This document shows, in pieces, positions 28,261 through 35,548 of a stretch of 64,000 nucleotides of DNA. The notes beneath the pieces were generated by a model, which worked only from the letters and a program-made list of their open reading frames with translations, did not search any database and was not told the origin of the DNA. Position numbers and translations under genes: made by a program. Source of the DNA: Firmicutes bacterium HGW-Firmicutes-15 (GTDB lineage: Bacteria > Bacillota > Syntrophomonadia > Syntrophomonadales > Syntrophomonadaceae); the NCBI GenBank assembly GCA_002840245.1, contig PHAA01000014.1, forward strand, positions 19,524 through 83,523. Reading direction: 5' to 3'. Within the stretch, counting starts at the first letter, position 1, and every line of letters begins with the position of its first letter.

Positions 28261-28685
28261 ATTCACAGGCTGGATGGGAGCCGAAAATCATTGTATTTGC
28301 CTGCAATTGGTGTTCCTATGCAGCGGCAGATCTGGCCGGTTTAAACCATTTAGAATATTCAGCCGATGTACGCATCATTCGGACACCCTGTTCAGGACGA
28401 ATGGATCCCATGCTGGTTTTAAGAGCCTTTAATCGTGGGGTAGATGGCGTACTCCTCTCCGGGTGACACCCTGGTGACTGTCACTATGGTAGTGGCAATT
28501 ATTATCAACGCCGTCGGCAGACAGTAATGAAAAGCATGATGGAGTATATCGGTATCGAACCAGAGAGATATCAGGTTTCATGGATATCAGGTGCCGAAGG
28601 GATAAAATTTCAAGAAACTATGGGTAAATTAGTCTCAGCTGTGAAAAAGCTCGGACCCAACAGAAAGCTGAGGGATGCGCGATGA
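28251..28685 (+). CDS. floxD: MvhD/FloxD-type [2Fe-2S] subunit, selenoprotein (TGA at 28464 read as Sec)
   Basis: A 144-residue MvhD-like electron-transfer protein when the TGA at 28464-28466 (residue 72) is read as Sec. The Sec sits in S-G-U-H-P-G-D-C-H-Y, where homologues have a cysteine (G-C-H-P-G-D-C-H-Y). Other likely [2Fe-2S] ligands are in F-A-C-N-W-C-S-Y and T-P-C-S-G-R. Without readthrough the product would lose its second half. MvhD passes electrons from a hydrogenase or dehydrogenase to HdrA; here the donor is the Flox module. It overlaps hdrA by ten bases and the next gene by four (ATGA). Confidence 0.92.
28480..28496 (+). promoter_or_regulatory. Candidate bacterial SECIS hairpin of floxD
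   Basis: CACTA-TGG-TAGTG is a perfect five-pair stem, extended by one wobble and one G-C pair, with guanines in the loop 21-23 bases after the TGA. This position and loop fit a bacterial SECIS element. Confidence 0.6.
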
Positions 28686-29587
28686 AAGAAATAACTAATA
28701 AAGTTCAAGCTATTGCGGCCAAGCTTTTTGAAGAAGGGAAGATCGACGTCTTCCTGGCATGGGAAAAAGGCGAGTTAAATTTTAAAACCAAGTCCTATGT
28801 TGCTCGCAATGCCCTAGATGTAAAAAATATTGTTTTTGACGAATACAGCATTTATAACGTATCCAATTCTCTTTTGAAGTTCAGAGACAGTCACGAAAGA
28901 ATCGGTATAGCCGTTAAAGGCTGTGATTCACGCGGGATTGTAAGACTTTTAGAGGATCTGCAGATTAAAAGGGATCGACTCTACATCGTCGGTATTCCTT
29001 GCCCGGGCATGAAAGACCCCCTGGCAGCAGCCAGGAACCATGGCGGATTCAGCAAGAAGCAGGAAGAAGACGGGCTGGCTAAGAAATGCCTGGACTGCAT
29101 CCAGCCTAATCCCGTCATTTATGACGAATTGGTAGGACCCGAGCAAAGCCCCAGACAGCAGGGTGACCGCTTTGCCAGAGTCAAAGAAATCGAACAGATG
29201 TCAGCCGATGAGCGTTATAAGTTCTGGGAAGACACCTTTTCCACCTGTATTCGCTGTTACGCCTGCCGCCAGGTATGTGTGGCCTGCGACTGCCGGACCT
29301 GTATTTTCGATGAAATGAAACCGCAGTGGGTGGGACGCGAAAATAGCTCTACTGACAACATGATGTATCATCTGGTCAAACATTCTCATATGGCCGGGCG
29401 CTGCATTGAATGCGGTGAATGTGAACGTGTTTGTCCGGTAAACATTCCCTTAATGCTCTTAAATCGGAAACTTATTAAAGACGTTGGAACATTATTTGGC
29501 GGGCCCGAAGCCGGCATGCAATATGTGGAAGGTTCTAAACCCCCACTCAGCGTGTACCGTGAAAACGACCCGGACAGCTTTTTATAG
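28682..29587 (+). CDS. floxC: FloxC-like iron-sulfur flavoprotein subunit
   Basis: A 301-residue protein. The first half resembles the N-terminal part of FrhB/FdhB-type proteins (V-K-G-C-D-S-R-G-I and G-I-P-C-P-G-M). The second half is cysteine-rich: C-I-R-C-Y-A-C-R-Q-V-C, C-D-C-R-T-C and C-I-E-C-G-E-C-E-R-V-C-P, enough for at least two [4Fe-4S] clusters. It starts inside the floxD stop (ATGA). Position in the series D-C-B-A suggests FloxC of the HdrABC-Flox complex known from sulfate reducers; the B/C naming is by order. Confidence 0.75.
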   Translation: MKEITNKVQAIAAKLFEEGKIDVFLAWEKGELNFKTKSYVARNALDVKNIVFDEYSIYNVSNSLLKFRDSHERIGIAVKGCDSRGIVRLLEDLQIKRDRLYIVGIPCPGMKDPLAAARNHGGFSKKQEEDGLAKKCLDCIQPNPVIYDELVGPEQSPRQQGDRFARVKEIEQMSADERYKFWEDTFSTCIRCYACRQVCVACDCRTCIFDEMKPQWVGRENSSTDNMMYHLVKHSHMAGRCIECGECERVCPVNIPLMLLNRKLIKDVGTLFGGPEAGMQYVEGSKPPLSVYRENDPDSFL

Positions 29588-29599
29588 GGGGTGGGAAAT

Positions 29600-30616
29600 G
29601 TGAAGGTATTAAGCAAAGCCAAGCTGGAAGCAGCTTTAAATAAACTAAGTGATCGCAATGAAGTCTTTGTGCCCATGCAAAAAGGGCAACAGAGCGGATA
29701 TTTTACCTGGAAAAGCTTTGAAAACGGCCAAGATGAACTCATGCTGGACGCCCTGAACGTTTATCAGTCCCCCAAAAATGCAGTGCTGCCTCAAACTGAG
29801 AAAATGTACAGCATAAAAAGCCAAGGGGTGGAAGTCAATATAGATCAAACTTACGAAGACGCTCATCCAACCATCATTTTTGGAGCCAGAGGATGTGACG
29901 TTAAAGGTATAATTGCCATGGATGATGTATTTCTAACCAGAGGCTATGAAGACAGCTTCTACAAAGCTCGTAGAAGCGGAAATACCATCATTGCTAATGC
30001 CTGTTATGAACCTGGTGCCAACTGCTTTTGCAACGCTATGGAGGTTAATTCCCTGGAACCGGTCGGAGCGGATGTTATCCTTCGGGATGCCGGGGATGGT
30101 TATGTCTGGGAAGTGAAAAGTGACAAAGGCGAAGCGGTGACAGCTTTGATCGCAGATCTGTTAGAAGAAAAGGAAGCCAAATTGCCGGAAGTAAAACCCT
30201 TCATTCAGAAGGTTGATTATAGCGGTGTGGCCGAGAAGCTTAAAAGTATGTTTGATCATCCCTTGTGGGATAAGTTATCACAGCCCTGTATTAACTGCGG
30301 GATGTGTACCTATGTGTGCCCTTCCTGCTACTGTTTTGACATTCAGGTCAAGATGTGGGGAGAAGAAGGCTACCGTTTCCGAGCCTGGGACTCCTGTATG
30401 TTTGAAGAATATTCACGGGAAGCCGGCGGCGGCAACCCTCGAGGAGCCAGCAAAGAACGCTTCCGGCAAAGGTTCCTGCATAAACTGGAATTCTTTAAAG
30501 AAAGATATGGAACTCCTCTATGTACCGGTTGTGGAAGGTGTATTATTGTCTGCCCGACAGATATAAACATCGTGAGAATCATCGATGCAGTAAAGGAGGC
30601 AGAGATTAATGCCTGA
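29600..30616 (+). CDS. floxB: FloxB-like / sulfhydrogenase beta-type iron-sulfur subunit
   Basis: A 338-residue protein related to HydB/AsrA-type subunits. It has an N-terminal domain with G-A-R-G-C-D-V-K-G-I and two C-terminal [4Fe-4S] motifs, C-I-N-C-G-M-C-T-Y-V-C-P and C-T-G-C-G-R-C-I-I-V-C-P. In sulfhydrogenases this subunit passes electrons between the NAD(P)H-binding gamma subunit and the rest; here it would do the same between FloxA and FloxC/D. GTG at 29600 follows GGGGG by seven bases. It overlaps floxA by eight bases. Confidence 0.78.
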   Translation: MKVLSKAKLEAALNKLSDRNEVFVPMQKGQQSGYFTWKSFENGQDELMLDALNVYQSPKNAVLPQTEKMYSIKSQGVEVNIDQTYEDAHPTIIFGARGCDVKGIIAMDDVFLTRGYEDSFYKARRSGNTIIANACYEPGANCFCNAMEVNSLEPVGADVILRDAGDGYVWEVKSDKGEAVTALIADLLEEKEAKLPEVKPFIQKVDYSGVAEKLKSMFDHPLWDKLSQPCINCGMCTYVCPSCYCFDIQVKMWGEEGYRFRAWDSCMFEEYSREAGGGNPRGASKERFRQRFLHKLEFFKERYGTPLCTGCGRCIIVCPTDINIVRIIDAVKEAEINA

Positions 30617-31463
30617 TCAAGATCATAAATGCACCTGCAGTGAACAACCTCTGGTGCCAACTATTGTCGAGGTAATTGATATTATTGACCGCACCCCGGA
30701 TGTGAAAAGCTTCTTTGTCAGAAATGTAGATGGTAATGGAGTGCCTTTCCAGGTAGCTCCCGGTCAGTGTGGCATGGTCTCTCATTTGCCCATTGGAGAA
30801 GCCATGATTTCCTGCACCTGGCAGGAAGAACAGGAATACCTGGAGTTTGCCATAAAACGCGTCGGTCTCTTAACCGATGAACTTCATCAGATTGAAGTGG
30901 GACAAAAGATTGGAGTCAGAGGACCATATGGCAATGGTTTTCCGGTTGATGCCTGTAAAGGTAGGGACATGGTTTTTATCGCCGGCGGCATCGGCCTGGC
31001 CCCCTTGCGTTCCTTTATTAAATATTGTTTTAAGAACCGGGCTGACTATGGAAAGATAACCATTCTCTATGGCAGCCGAAGTAAGGCCGATCTCTGCTTC
31101 AAAGAAGAACTGTTCGAGTTATGGCCCCAAGAAACTAATACGGAAGTTTTTGTAACCATTGATAATGCCCAAGCAGATTGGGATGGCCATGTGGGCTTTG
31201 TCCCGTCTTATATGGAAGAAGTAAATCCCAGCTCCCAGGGTGCCATCGCCGTGGTTTGCGGACCGCCGATTATGATTAAGTTCGTCCTTCAGTCTTTAGA
31301 AAAGATGGGCTACAATGATGATCAGGTAATTACGACTCTGGAGATGCGCATGAAATGTGGTATCGGCAAATGCGGCCGCTGTAACATCGGCAGTGAATTC
31401 ATCTGTCTCGATGGACCGGTCTACTATTTGAAACAGTTGAGAGACCTACCGCCGGAGTGGTAA
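30609..31463 (+). CDS. floxA: FloxA-like FAD/NAD(P)-binding oxidoreductase
   Basis: A 284-residue ferredoxin-NADP reductase-fold protein of the HydG/AsrB type. Visible are the NAD(P) pocket motif F-I-A-G-G-I-G-L-A-P-L near residue 120, C-G-P-P near 220 and the C-terminal [2Fe-2S] motif with M-K-C-G-I-G-K-C-G-R-C. It should be the entry point for NADH or NADPH electrons into the HdrABC-Flox complex. Last gene of the operon, followed by a perfect terminator. Confidence 0.85.
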   Translation: MPDQDHKCTCSEQPLVPTIVEVIDIIDRTPDVKSFFVRNVDGNGVPFQVAPGQCGMVSHLPIGEAMISCTWQEEQEYLEFAIKRVGLLTDELHQIEVGQKIGVRGPYGNGFPVDACKGRDMVFIAGGIGLAPLRSFIKYCFKNRADYGKITILYGSRSKADLCFKEELFELWPQETNTEVFVTIDNAQADWDGHVGFVPSYMEEVNPSSQGAIAVVCGPPIMIKFVLQSLEKMGYNDDQVITTLEMRMKCGIGKCGRCNIGSEFICLDGPVYYLKQLRDLPPEW

Positions 31464-31490
31464 GGATCAAAAGCTAAGCTGGAGTATAAT

Positions 31491-31526
31491 AAATAAGGGA
31501 TAAGCCAATTAGCTTATCCCTTATTT
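31491..31526. terminator. Terminator of the hdr-flox operon
   Basis: A perfect 15-bp stem (31491-31505 with 31512-31526, six-base loop) with A/T-rich ends. Its core GGGATAAGC recurs in the hairpin at 41359, also after a C-C-G-G-A-G-T-G-G-T-A sequence. Confidence 0.85.
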
Positions 31527-31529
31527 CAT

Positions 31530-31748
31530 TCAACTAAGGTCCAGATTCCCTTTAGTCCAATAATAACAATCGAGAGAATTTTTATTTACATATGCGAAAT
31601 AAATTCCCATTGGTCGGGAAGTAAATTCAAAACCATCTATGGTGTATTGGTGCCTAAGGTTTTGGTTATAAAAGTCGGAGTTGTTTATCGTGTAAGTCAA
31701 AATAGATGCATGGTAGCTAAAAACTAAATTTCCTAAGCATTCTTCCAC
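31530..31748 (-). CDS. Small hypothetical protein
   Basis: A 72-residue reading frame with reasonable composition but no recognised family. The GTG start is directly abutted to AAGGGA, which is too close for a normal ribosome site; the frame remains open for another 12 codons upstream without a good start. It may be a small gene or the tail of a decayed one. It ends next to the hdr-flox terminator. Confidence 0.3.
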   Translation of the reverse strand: MEECLGNLVFSYHASILTYTINNSDFYNQNLRHQYTIDGFEFTSRPMGIYFAYVNKNSLDCYYWTKGNLDLS

Positions 31749-31790
31749 TCCCTTACTTTTTAATAACGGAAATGTTGATTTAATTTATCC

Positions 31791-31843
31791 AATAATGTAA
31801 AGCAGTAGGGATGTGTAGCATCTCCTAACTGCTTTACATTATT
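31791..31843. terminator. Strong intergenic hairpin
   Basis: A perfect 16-bp inverted repeat (31791-31806 with 31828-31843), extended inward by AGG/CCT and ATG/CAT around a bulge. It lies downstream of the minus-strand gene ending at 31920. There is no clear T run on either side, so a terminator or an mRNA 3' end stabiliser are both possible. Confidence 0.55.
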
Positions 31844-31919
31844 AAAATTTGTTAAGGTCTTGCCATGAGGTTGGGCTTGACTTTAGTTAGCTGGTATCTT
31901 ATATCTGCTTACCTAAATA

Positions 31920-32618
31920 TTACTTCCGTTTATTAACGTAATTTCGTAGATCATTAAATTTATTTTTATTCATTTTTGACCAATTGATGAAGTTAGAGTA
32001 GTCATCATTAGTGAATAGGGCGATTTTACTATCTTTAACTAGATATTCAAGAGTATTAGCAATCTCTGGGTGCTCACCATTGCTCCCATCTAAGTAATCA
32101 ATGATGAATGGAGCAGCAGGTAGGCCTAACTTCTTTAAGTCAAGTGCTTTATCGGCATCGGGCTTATTAGACTCTAAAATCTCAGTTGCTTTAGATGGAA
32201 CAACCTTTAAATGCCTATCCCATTCTTTAAGGAACATTTTAGCAGTTGACCAGCCGTTACCATCAGATTTAAGATCTACCTTGGCAATTTTTTCAGAAGC
32301 AATCGCAAGCAAGTATTCTCTCAATCCGTTTTGAGTGCTTTTTTGGATATAGTCCTCAATTAGAGGAAGCGCAGGATATCCCATATCAACTATCTTTTCA
32401 AAATACATATTGTCTTTTGTATAGTCATAGGGATTTGAGCTTAGCTGCGTAGCCAAATCATTCTTGGCCCCTTTGTCAATTTCTTCCATCATACTGCTGA
32501 TATTATTATTCAATTCCTTTGCCATAACTTTAGACGGAAAGTTGAATAAAAAAACACTCGCACTTAAAAACGTAATACCTAAAACGATTGACAAAGTTAA
32601 TAAAAGTTTCTTCTTCAT
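31920..32618 (-). CDS. Exported HEAT-like protein
   Basis: A 232-residue protein with an N-terminal signal sequence (about 1-33, ending near V-M-A-K) and no lipobox. The rest is helical with repeated P-A-x-P-x-I-x-D-Y-I/L units (P-A-L-P-L-I-E-D-Y near 82, P-A-A-P-F-I-I-D-Y near 170) that look like HEAT-type repeats. No enzyme motif. It is 26 bases downstream of the other secreted protein and probably in the same transcript, which starts near the 21-bp-spaced repeats by the agr locus. Confidence 0.65.
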   Translation of the reverse strand: MKKKLLLTLSIVLGITFLSASVFLFNFPSKVMAKELNNNISSMMEEIDKGAKNDLATQLSSNPYDYTKDNMYFEKIVDMGYPALPLIEDYIQKSTQNGLREYLLAIASEKIAKVDLKSDGNGWSTAKMFLKEWDRHLKVVPSKATEILESNKPDADKALDLKKLGLPAAPFIIDYLDGSNGEHPEIANTLEYLVKDSKIALFTNDDYSNFINWSKMNKNKFNDLRNYVNKRK

Positions 32619-32644
32619 AATCGAGGCTCCTTCCCTTTCTAATA

Positions 32645-33151
32645 TTAATAGAATCTCACTATTAGCGGACCATACGCGTTAGTGTATGGATTCAGATTGC
32701 TATGACTAAAAATCTCGTAACGACCCCATTTTGCCCTACAAGTTCCGGTAGCCCATGTGCTATTACTTGAAAGAACTCGTGCAAAATGCGTTACGTTGTT
32801 GCTCCAACCATACGCTGTAACACTACAAGTTTGGTATGGAGTTGAGCCATATGTCTGGCCAGTAAAACCCATAACCGATTGAAGCCAGTAAAGGGTTTGA
32901 TTCAAATCGGGATTTGAGCCTCCCCAAGGCCAAATCCAATCCGTTTCATTTCCTATTGAATAAGCAAGACAGTTATTTTCTAAAAGCCCTTGCGCATAAA
33001 ATGTCCAATTATACGCTATAGAATTTCGTGTAGCTGTTGATGAAGTGTAAGATGGTGTAGCAAAACATTCACCTATAAAAAGAGAGAGCATTAACATAAG
33101 AATAATAGATAAAATAAATTTATGCTTTTTTCTACTGATAATTCTAGACAA
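32645..33151 (-). CDS. Secreted protein with papain-like Cys/His pattern
   Basis: A 168-residue exported protein: signal peptide (about 1-32, ending near E-C-F-A), then a domain with N-N-C-L-A-Y-S-I-G, a W-I-W-P-W-G stretch, T-H-F-A-R-V and A-K-W-G-R-Y-E-I-F-S-H. The Cys, His and second His order resembles small papain-like or NlpC-type folds, but I cannot name a family with confidence. The TTG at 33151, behind AAGGTGG, is preferred over an ATG at 33205, which would place 18 charged residues before the signal peptide. First gene of the pair next to the agr locus. Confidence 0.65.
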   Translation of the reverse strand: MSRIISRKKHKFILSIILMLMLSLFIGECFATPSYTSSTATRNSIAYNWTFYAQGLLENNCLAYSIGNETDWIWPWGGSNPDLNQTLYWLQSVMGFTGQTYGSTPYQTCSVTAYGWSNNVTHFARVLSSNSTWATGTCRAKWGRYEIFSHSNLNPYTNAYGPLIVRFY

Positions 33152-33191
33152 GATGTTAACCACCTTTCTTATCCTTAAATTGGGTAATAAC

Positions 33192-33257
33192 CTACTGGGC
33201 CACAATTATTTTAATTTTGGGAGGGTATCTCGATCTATTCGAATAGATTGTAAGCAT
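33192..33257 (-). CDS. Possible 21-residue leader peptide
   Basis: An ATG preceded by the very strong site GGAGGTGATGAC opens a 21-codon frame between the repeats and the secreted-protein gene. A second frame of 18 codons starts at 33272. Neither resembles a known peptide. It may be a leader or chance. Confidence 0.25.
   Translation of the reverse strand: MLTIYSNRSRYPPKIKIIVAQ
33233..33248. promoter_or_regulatory. Perfect 16-bp palindrome
   Basis: ATCTATTCGAATAGAT is perfectly palindromic and lies in the leader of the minus-strand secreted-protein transcript; candidate operator. Confidence 0.4.
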
Positions 33258-33319
33258 GTCATCACCTCCATCTTTGCCTCTCTAATTCTTTTCTTTCTCT
33301 ACCGATACCTCCCAAATGT

Positions 33320-33374
33320 CGTGAATAGCCCCTTTGATGACGTGAATACCCGGCTTTCGAGCGTGAATGCCCAA
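33320..33374 (-). promoter_or_regulatory. Three 21-bp-spaced direct repeats, candidate LytTR (AgrA/VirR-type) sites
   Basis: GTGAAT-R-CCC occurs at 33321, 33342 and 33363, exactly two helical turns apart. On the minus strand each reads as ...TATTCAC or ...CATTCAC; the middle one, CCGGGTATTCAC, closely matches the VirR-box consensus CCAGTTNTNCAC. LytTR regulators bind such direct repeats with about 21-bp period. A LytTR gene lies 2.2 kb away in the agr locus. The orientation points to the secreted-protein pair. Confidence 0.65.
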
Positions 33375-33464
33375 AAGAAAGCAGGAATTATTCGATATGA
33401 TGTCTAATATTTACAGGAGTTCTAATAAATAGTTTGTTTATGTAACTTTTTAGGAGTTGTATTT

Positions 33465-33944
33465 ATGTTTCCGATACCTTGGTTCGCTGTATTATTTATT
33501 TCCATCCCGGAGACGGTTTTAATTATTCAGCTGGGTTTTGTACTATTCAACCTAAGAATTGAGTGGCGAGAAACAATCCTGGCATCCGTTTTTATGGGTA
33601 TTGTTGCATATATTTTACTTCGACTACCGATCATTCCCGGTGCCCATACTCTTATGCTAATTTTTATTACTACGCTCATCATTAGCTGGCTCAGTAAAGT
33701 AAAAGTCTGGTACAGCCTCATTGCTGTTCTATGCGGGGCAATGATCGTGGGGGTAATAGAAAATGTAATTGTGCCTTTAGCTCTAATACTGATGTCTAAA
33801 ACAATAAGCGATCTATCCACCCATCCCTGGTTGAATATTGGAGTTTCTTTGCCAACAACATTGCTAGCAGCCTTGTTATTTTTTCTAGTGAGGAGATTTA
33901 GGTTGGTGTTATACGATCTAAATATGAAAGGAAGTCCCAAGTGA
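33465..33944 (+). CDS. Membrane sensor half of a split AgrC-like receptor
   Basis: A 159-residue protein with about five membrane segments and almost no soluble part. It ends by a four-base overlap (GTGA) with the kinase gene. AgrC-type receptors normally carry a multi-helix N-terminal sensor fused to the kinase; here the sensor appears as its own protein. The pair would together detect the peptide made from agrD. Could also be an unrelated membrane protein, but order and overlap favour the split-receptor reading. ATG follows AGGAG. Confidence 0.6.
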   Translation: MFPIPWFAVLFISIPETVLIIQLGFVLFNLRIEWRETILASVFMGIVAYILLRLPIIPGAHTLMLIFITTLIISWLSKVKVWYSLIAVLCGAMIVGVIENVIVPLALILMSKTISDLSTHPWLNIGVSLPTTLLAALLFFLVRRFRLVLYDLNMKGSPK

Positions 33945-34786
33945 ATCGAAAACGAGATGTTCTAGTAATTTTGGTAATTCTCTCCCAGACTTTGGTTTCG
34001 GTTGTAATGAGTCAAATGATTCAAGCAAGCGATACCATTAAGATTGTTAAGGCTTGGTTGCCCTTTTGGGAAGTTTTAATCCTTGCCCTGGCTCTGTTGA
34101 GTATAGCTTCGATAAATAACATTTATAACAATGCGCGAGAAAGTATTAAGACAAGTTTAATCAATGCGCATCTACGGCAAGTTGAAATTCTGATGATAGT
34201 CTTGCAATCGGAAAAACATGAATTTAGCAGACACCTTCAGGCCTTGCAGTCATTGATTTATCTGAACCGGAGCCAAGAAGCCAAGCAGTACATAGACGGA
34301 ATAGTAGAGAAATACTGGAATACCAATGATATTGTGTTTATTAGTCACCCAGTACTTAGCAATTTAGTTAATAGCAAGCTTAGTCTAGCAAAATCCCAGG
34401 GTATTGAATTTACAATAGCTTCAACCTGCGATTTTTCTCAGATAAAGGTTGAACCCTGGGATTTATGTAGTATTGTCGGTAATCTTTTGGATAATGCCAT
34501 GGAATCGGCTTTGCTGGATAGGGTAAATCCATGGGTAGAGGTAGAGTTTGAATACCAAAATGGAGATTTTATTTTATGCGTCCGTAACAATGGCGCCACC
34601 ATAAACAAAGATGATAAAGAAAGGGTCTTTGAAGCCGGTTTCACCAGCAGGGATTCAGTTGGACGGGGATATGGGCTGTACATAGTGCAGAATCTGGTGG
34701 ATCGTTATGGAGGAGCAATAGAGGTATTCTCTGATAAGCAGACTAGCATTTTAGTTAAATTACCTGGGGAGGAAAAATGCGCATGA
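33941..34786 (+). CDS. Sensor histidine kinase, AgrC/Spo0B-type
   Basis: A 281-residue kinase with two membrane segments (about 8-28 and 40-60), a Spo0B-like dimerisation helix with the likely phospho-His in S-E-K-H-E-F-S-R-H-L-Q, and a GHKL ATPase domain: N-L-L-D-N-A-M-E-S-A, then G-R-G-Y-G-L-Y-I-V. AgrC, ComD and CitA-type kinases share this design. The GTG start overlaps the sensor-half stop; agrB starts ten bases before its own stop. It should phosphorylate the LytTR regulator encoded at 35549. Confidence 0.85.
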   Translation: MNRKRDVLVILVILSQTLVSVVMSQMIQASDTIKIVKAWLPFWEVLILALALLSIASINNIYNNARESIKTSLINAHLRQVEILMIVLQSEKHEFSRHLQALQSLIYLNRSQEAKQYIDGIVEKYWNTNDIVFISHPVLSNLVNSKLSLAKSQGIEFTIASTCDFSQIKVEPWDLCSIVGNLLDNAMESALLDRVNPWVEVEFEYQNGDFILCVRNNGATINKDDKERVFEAGFTSRDSVGRGYGLYIVQNLVDRYGGAIEVFSDKQTSILVKLPGEEKCA

Positions 34787-35484
34787 TGTTATCAACTATT
34801 TCCAATCACATTGCTTCATACCTGGGAAAGAACCTAGAATCTGATCAGGTGAAGATTGAAATCTATGCTTACGGTCTAGAAATCTTGTTAGGAGCAGCTA
34901 TTAAACTACTGATTATACTTGCTCTAGCCTGGACATTAAATGCATTAAACACTACCTTAATATTGTTAGTCACTTATGCGGCCTTGCGGTGGTTTGGTGG
35001 TGGTGCTCACATGAGCACTTATTTAAAATGCCTTCTGTTGGGTACAACGCTTATCGTGGGTATGGGCAGCTTGTCTCAGTTTAATCTGGGAACGCACCTT
35101 TTGGCTAATCTTTCAATGCTTACCCTGGCTTTTGCGGTTTTCGTGTGCTTTAGATGGGCGCCAGGCGATACCGAAAAGAAACCCATAAGCGCTAGGGAAA
35201 TTCGCTTAAGGCAAAAGGGAAAAATGGCAGTTATGATAGCTGTGTGGGGCTTTGCTAATCTATATATGCTTCGATATAGTTTTAATACTTATGCCCTGGC
35301 AATGAACCTGGGATGTATAAGTTCAGTTTTTTTTATAACCCCCTGGGGTTATAAAGCGCTTGCATTGTTAGATAAATTGAGCAAGAGAGGAGGTGTTTAT
35401 GATGAAAGTGAAACTGCAGAAGTTTGCTATGAATGCTCTGGCCGTAGCTCTGGTATTCATAGGTGGAACAGGAGCCAGTCTTAA
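34777..35484 (+). CDS. agrB: AgrB-like peptide-processing membrane protease
   Basis: A 235-residue accessory gene regulator B-type protein. It has several membrane segments and the catalytic-type motif A-A-L-R-W-F-G-G-G-A-H near residue 68, with the histidine, and a conserved Cys a few residues on (L-K-C-L-L). AgrB removes the C-terminal tail of AgrD and closes the thiolactone ring. The ATG is five bases after GGGGAGG. The last 28 codons overlap agrD in another frame, so agrB and agrD translation is likely coupled. Confidence 0.9.
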   Translation: MRMMLSTISNHIASYLGKNLESDQVKIEIYAYGLEILLGAAIKLLIILALAWTLNALNTTLILLVTYAALRWFGGGAHMSTYLKCLLLGTTLIVGMGSLSQFNLGTHLLANLSMLTLAFAVFVCFRWAPGDTEKKPISAREIRLRQKGKMAVMIAVWGFANLYMLRYSFNTYALAMNLGCISSVFFITPWGYKALALLDKLSKRGGVYDESETAEVCYECSGRSSGIHRWNRSQS

Positions 35485-35536
35485 TTGTTGGTTTATTACG
35501 TATGAGCCAGATATCCCGGAATCATTAAAGAGGTAG
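35399..35536 (+). CDS. agrD: AgrD autoinducing peptide precursor
   Basis: A 45-residue peptide with every AgrD feature: a basic amphipathic N-terminus (M-M-K-V-K-L-Q-K-F), a hydrophobic middle, a cysteine (Cys30) in S-L-N-C-W-F-I-T, and the acidic/proline tail Y-E-P-D-I-P-E-S-L that AgrB recognises. The predicted signal is a thiolactone ring C-W-F-I-T, similar in pattern to the C-L-W-F-T ring of Clostridium perfringens. AGGAGG lies five bases before the ATG. It overlaps the end of agrB and is too short for most gene callers. Confidence 0.88.
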   Translation: MMKVKLQKFAMNALAVALVFIGGTGASLNCWFITYEPDIPESLKR

Positions 35537-35548
35537 GAATGATATCAA

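Noticed and set aside
33153..33407. 84-codon plus-strand frame over the agr intergenic region
   Set aside because: No ribosome site, and it runs antisense over the secreted-protein start, the palindrome and the 21-bp repeats.
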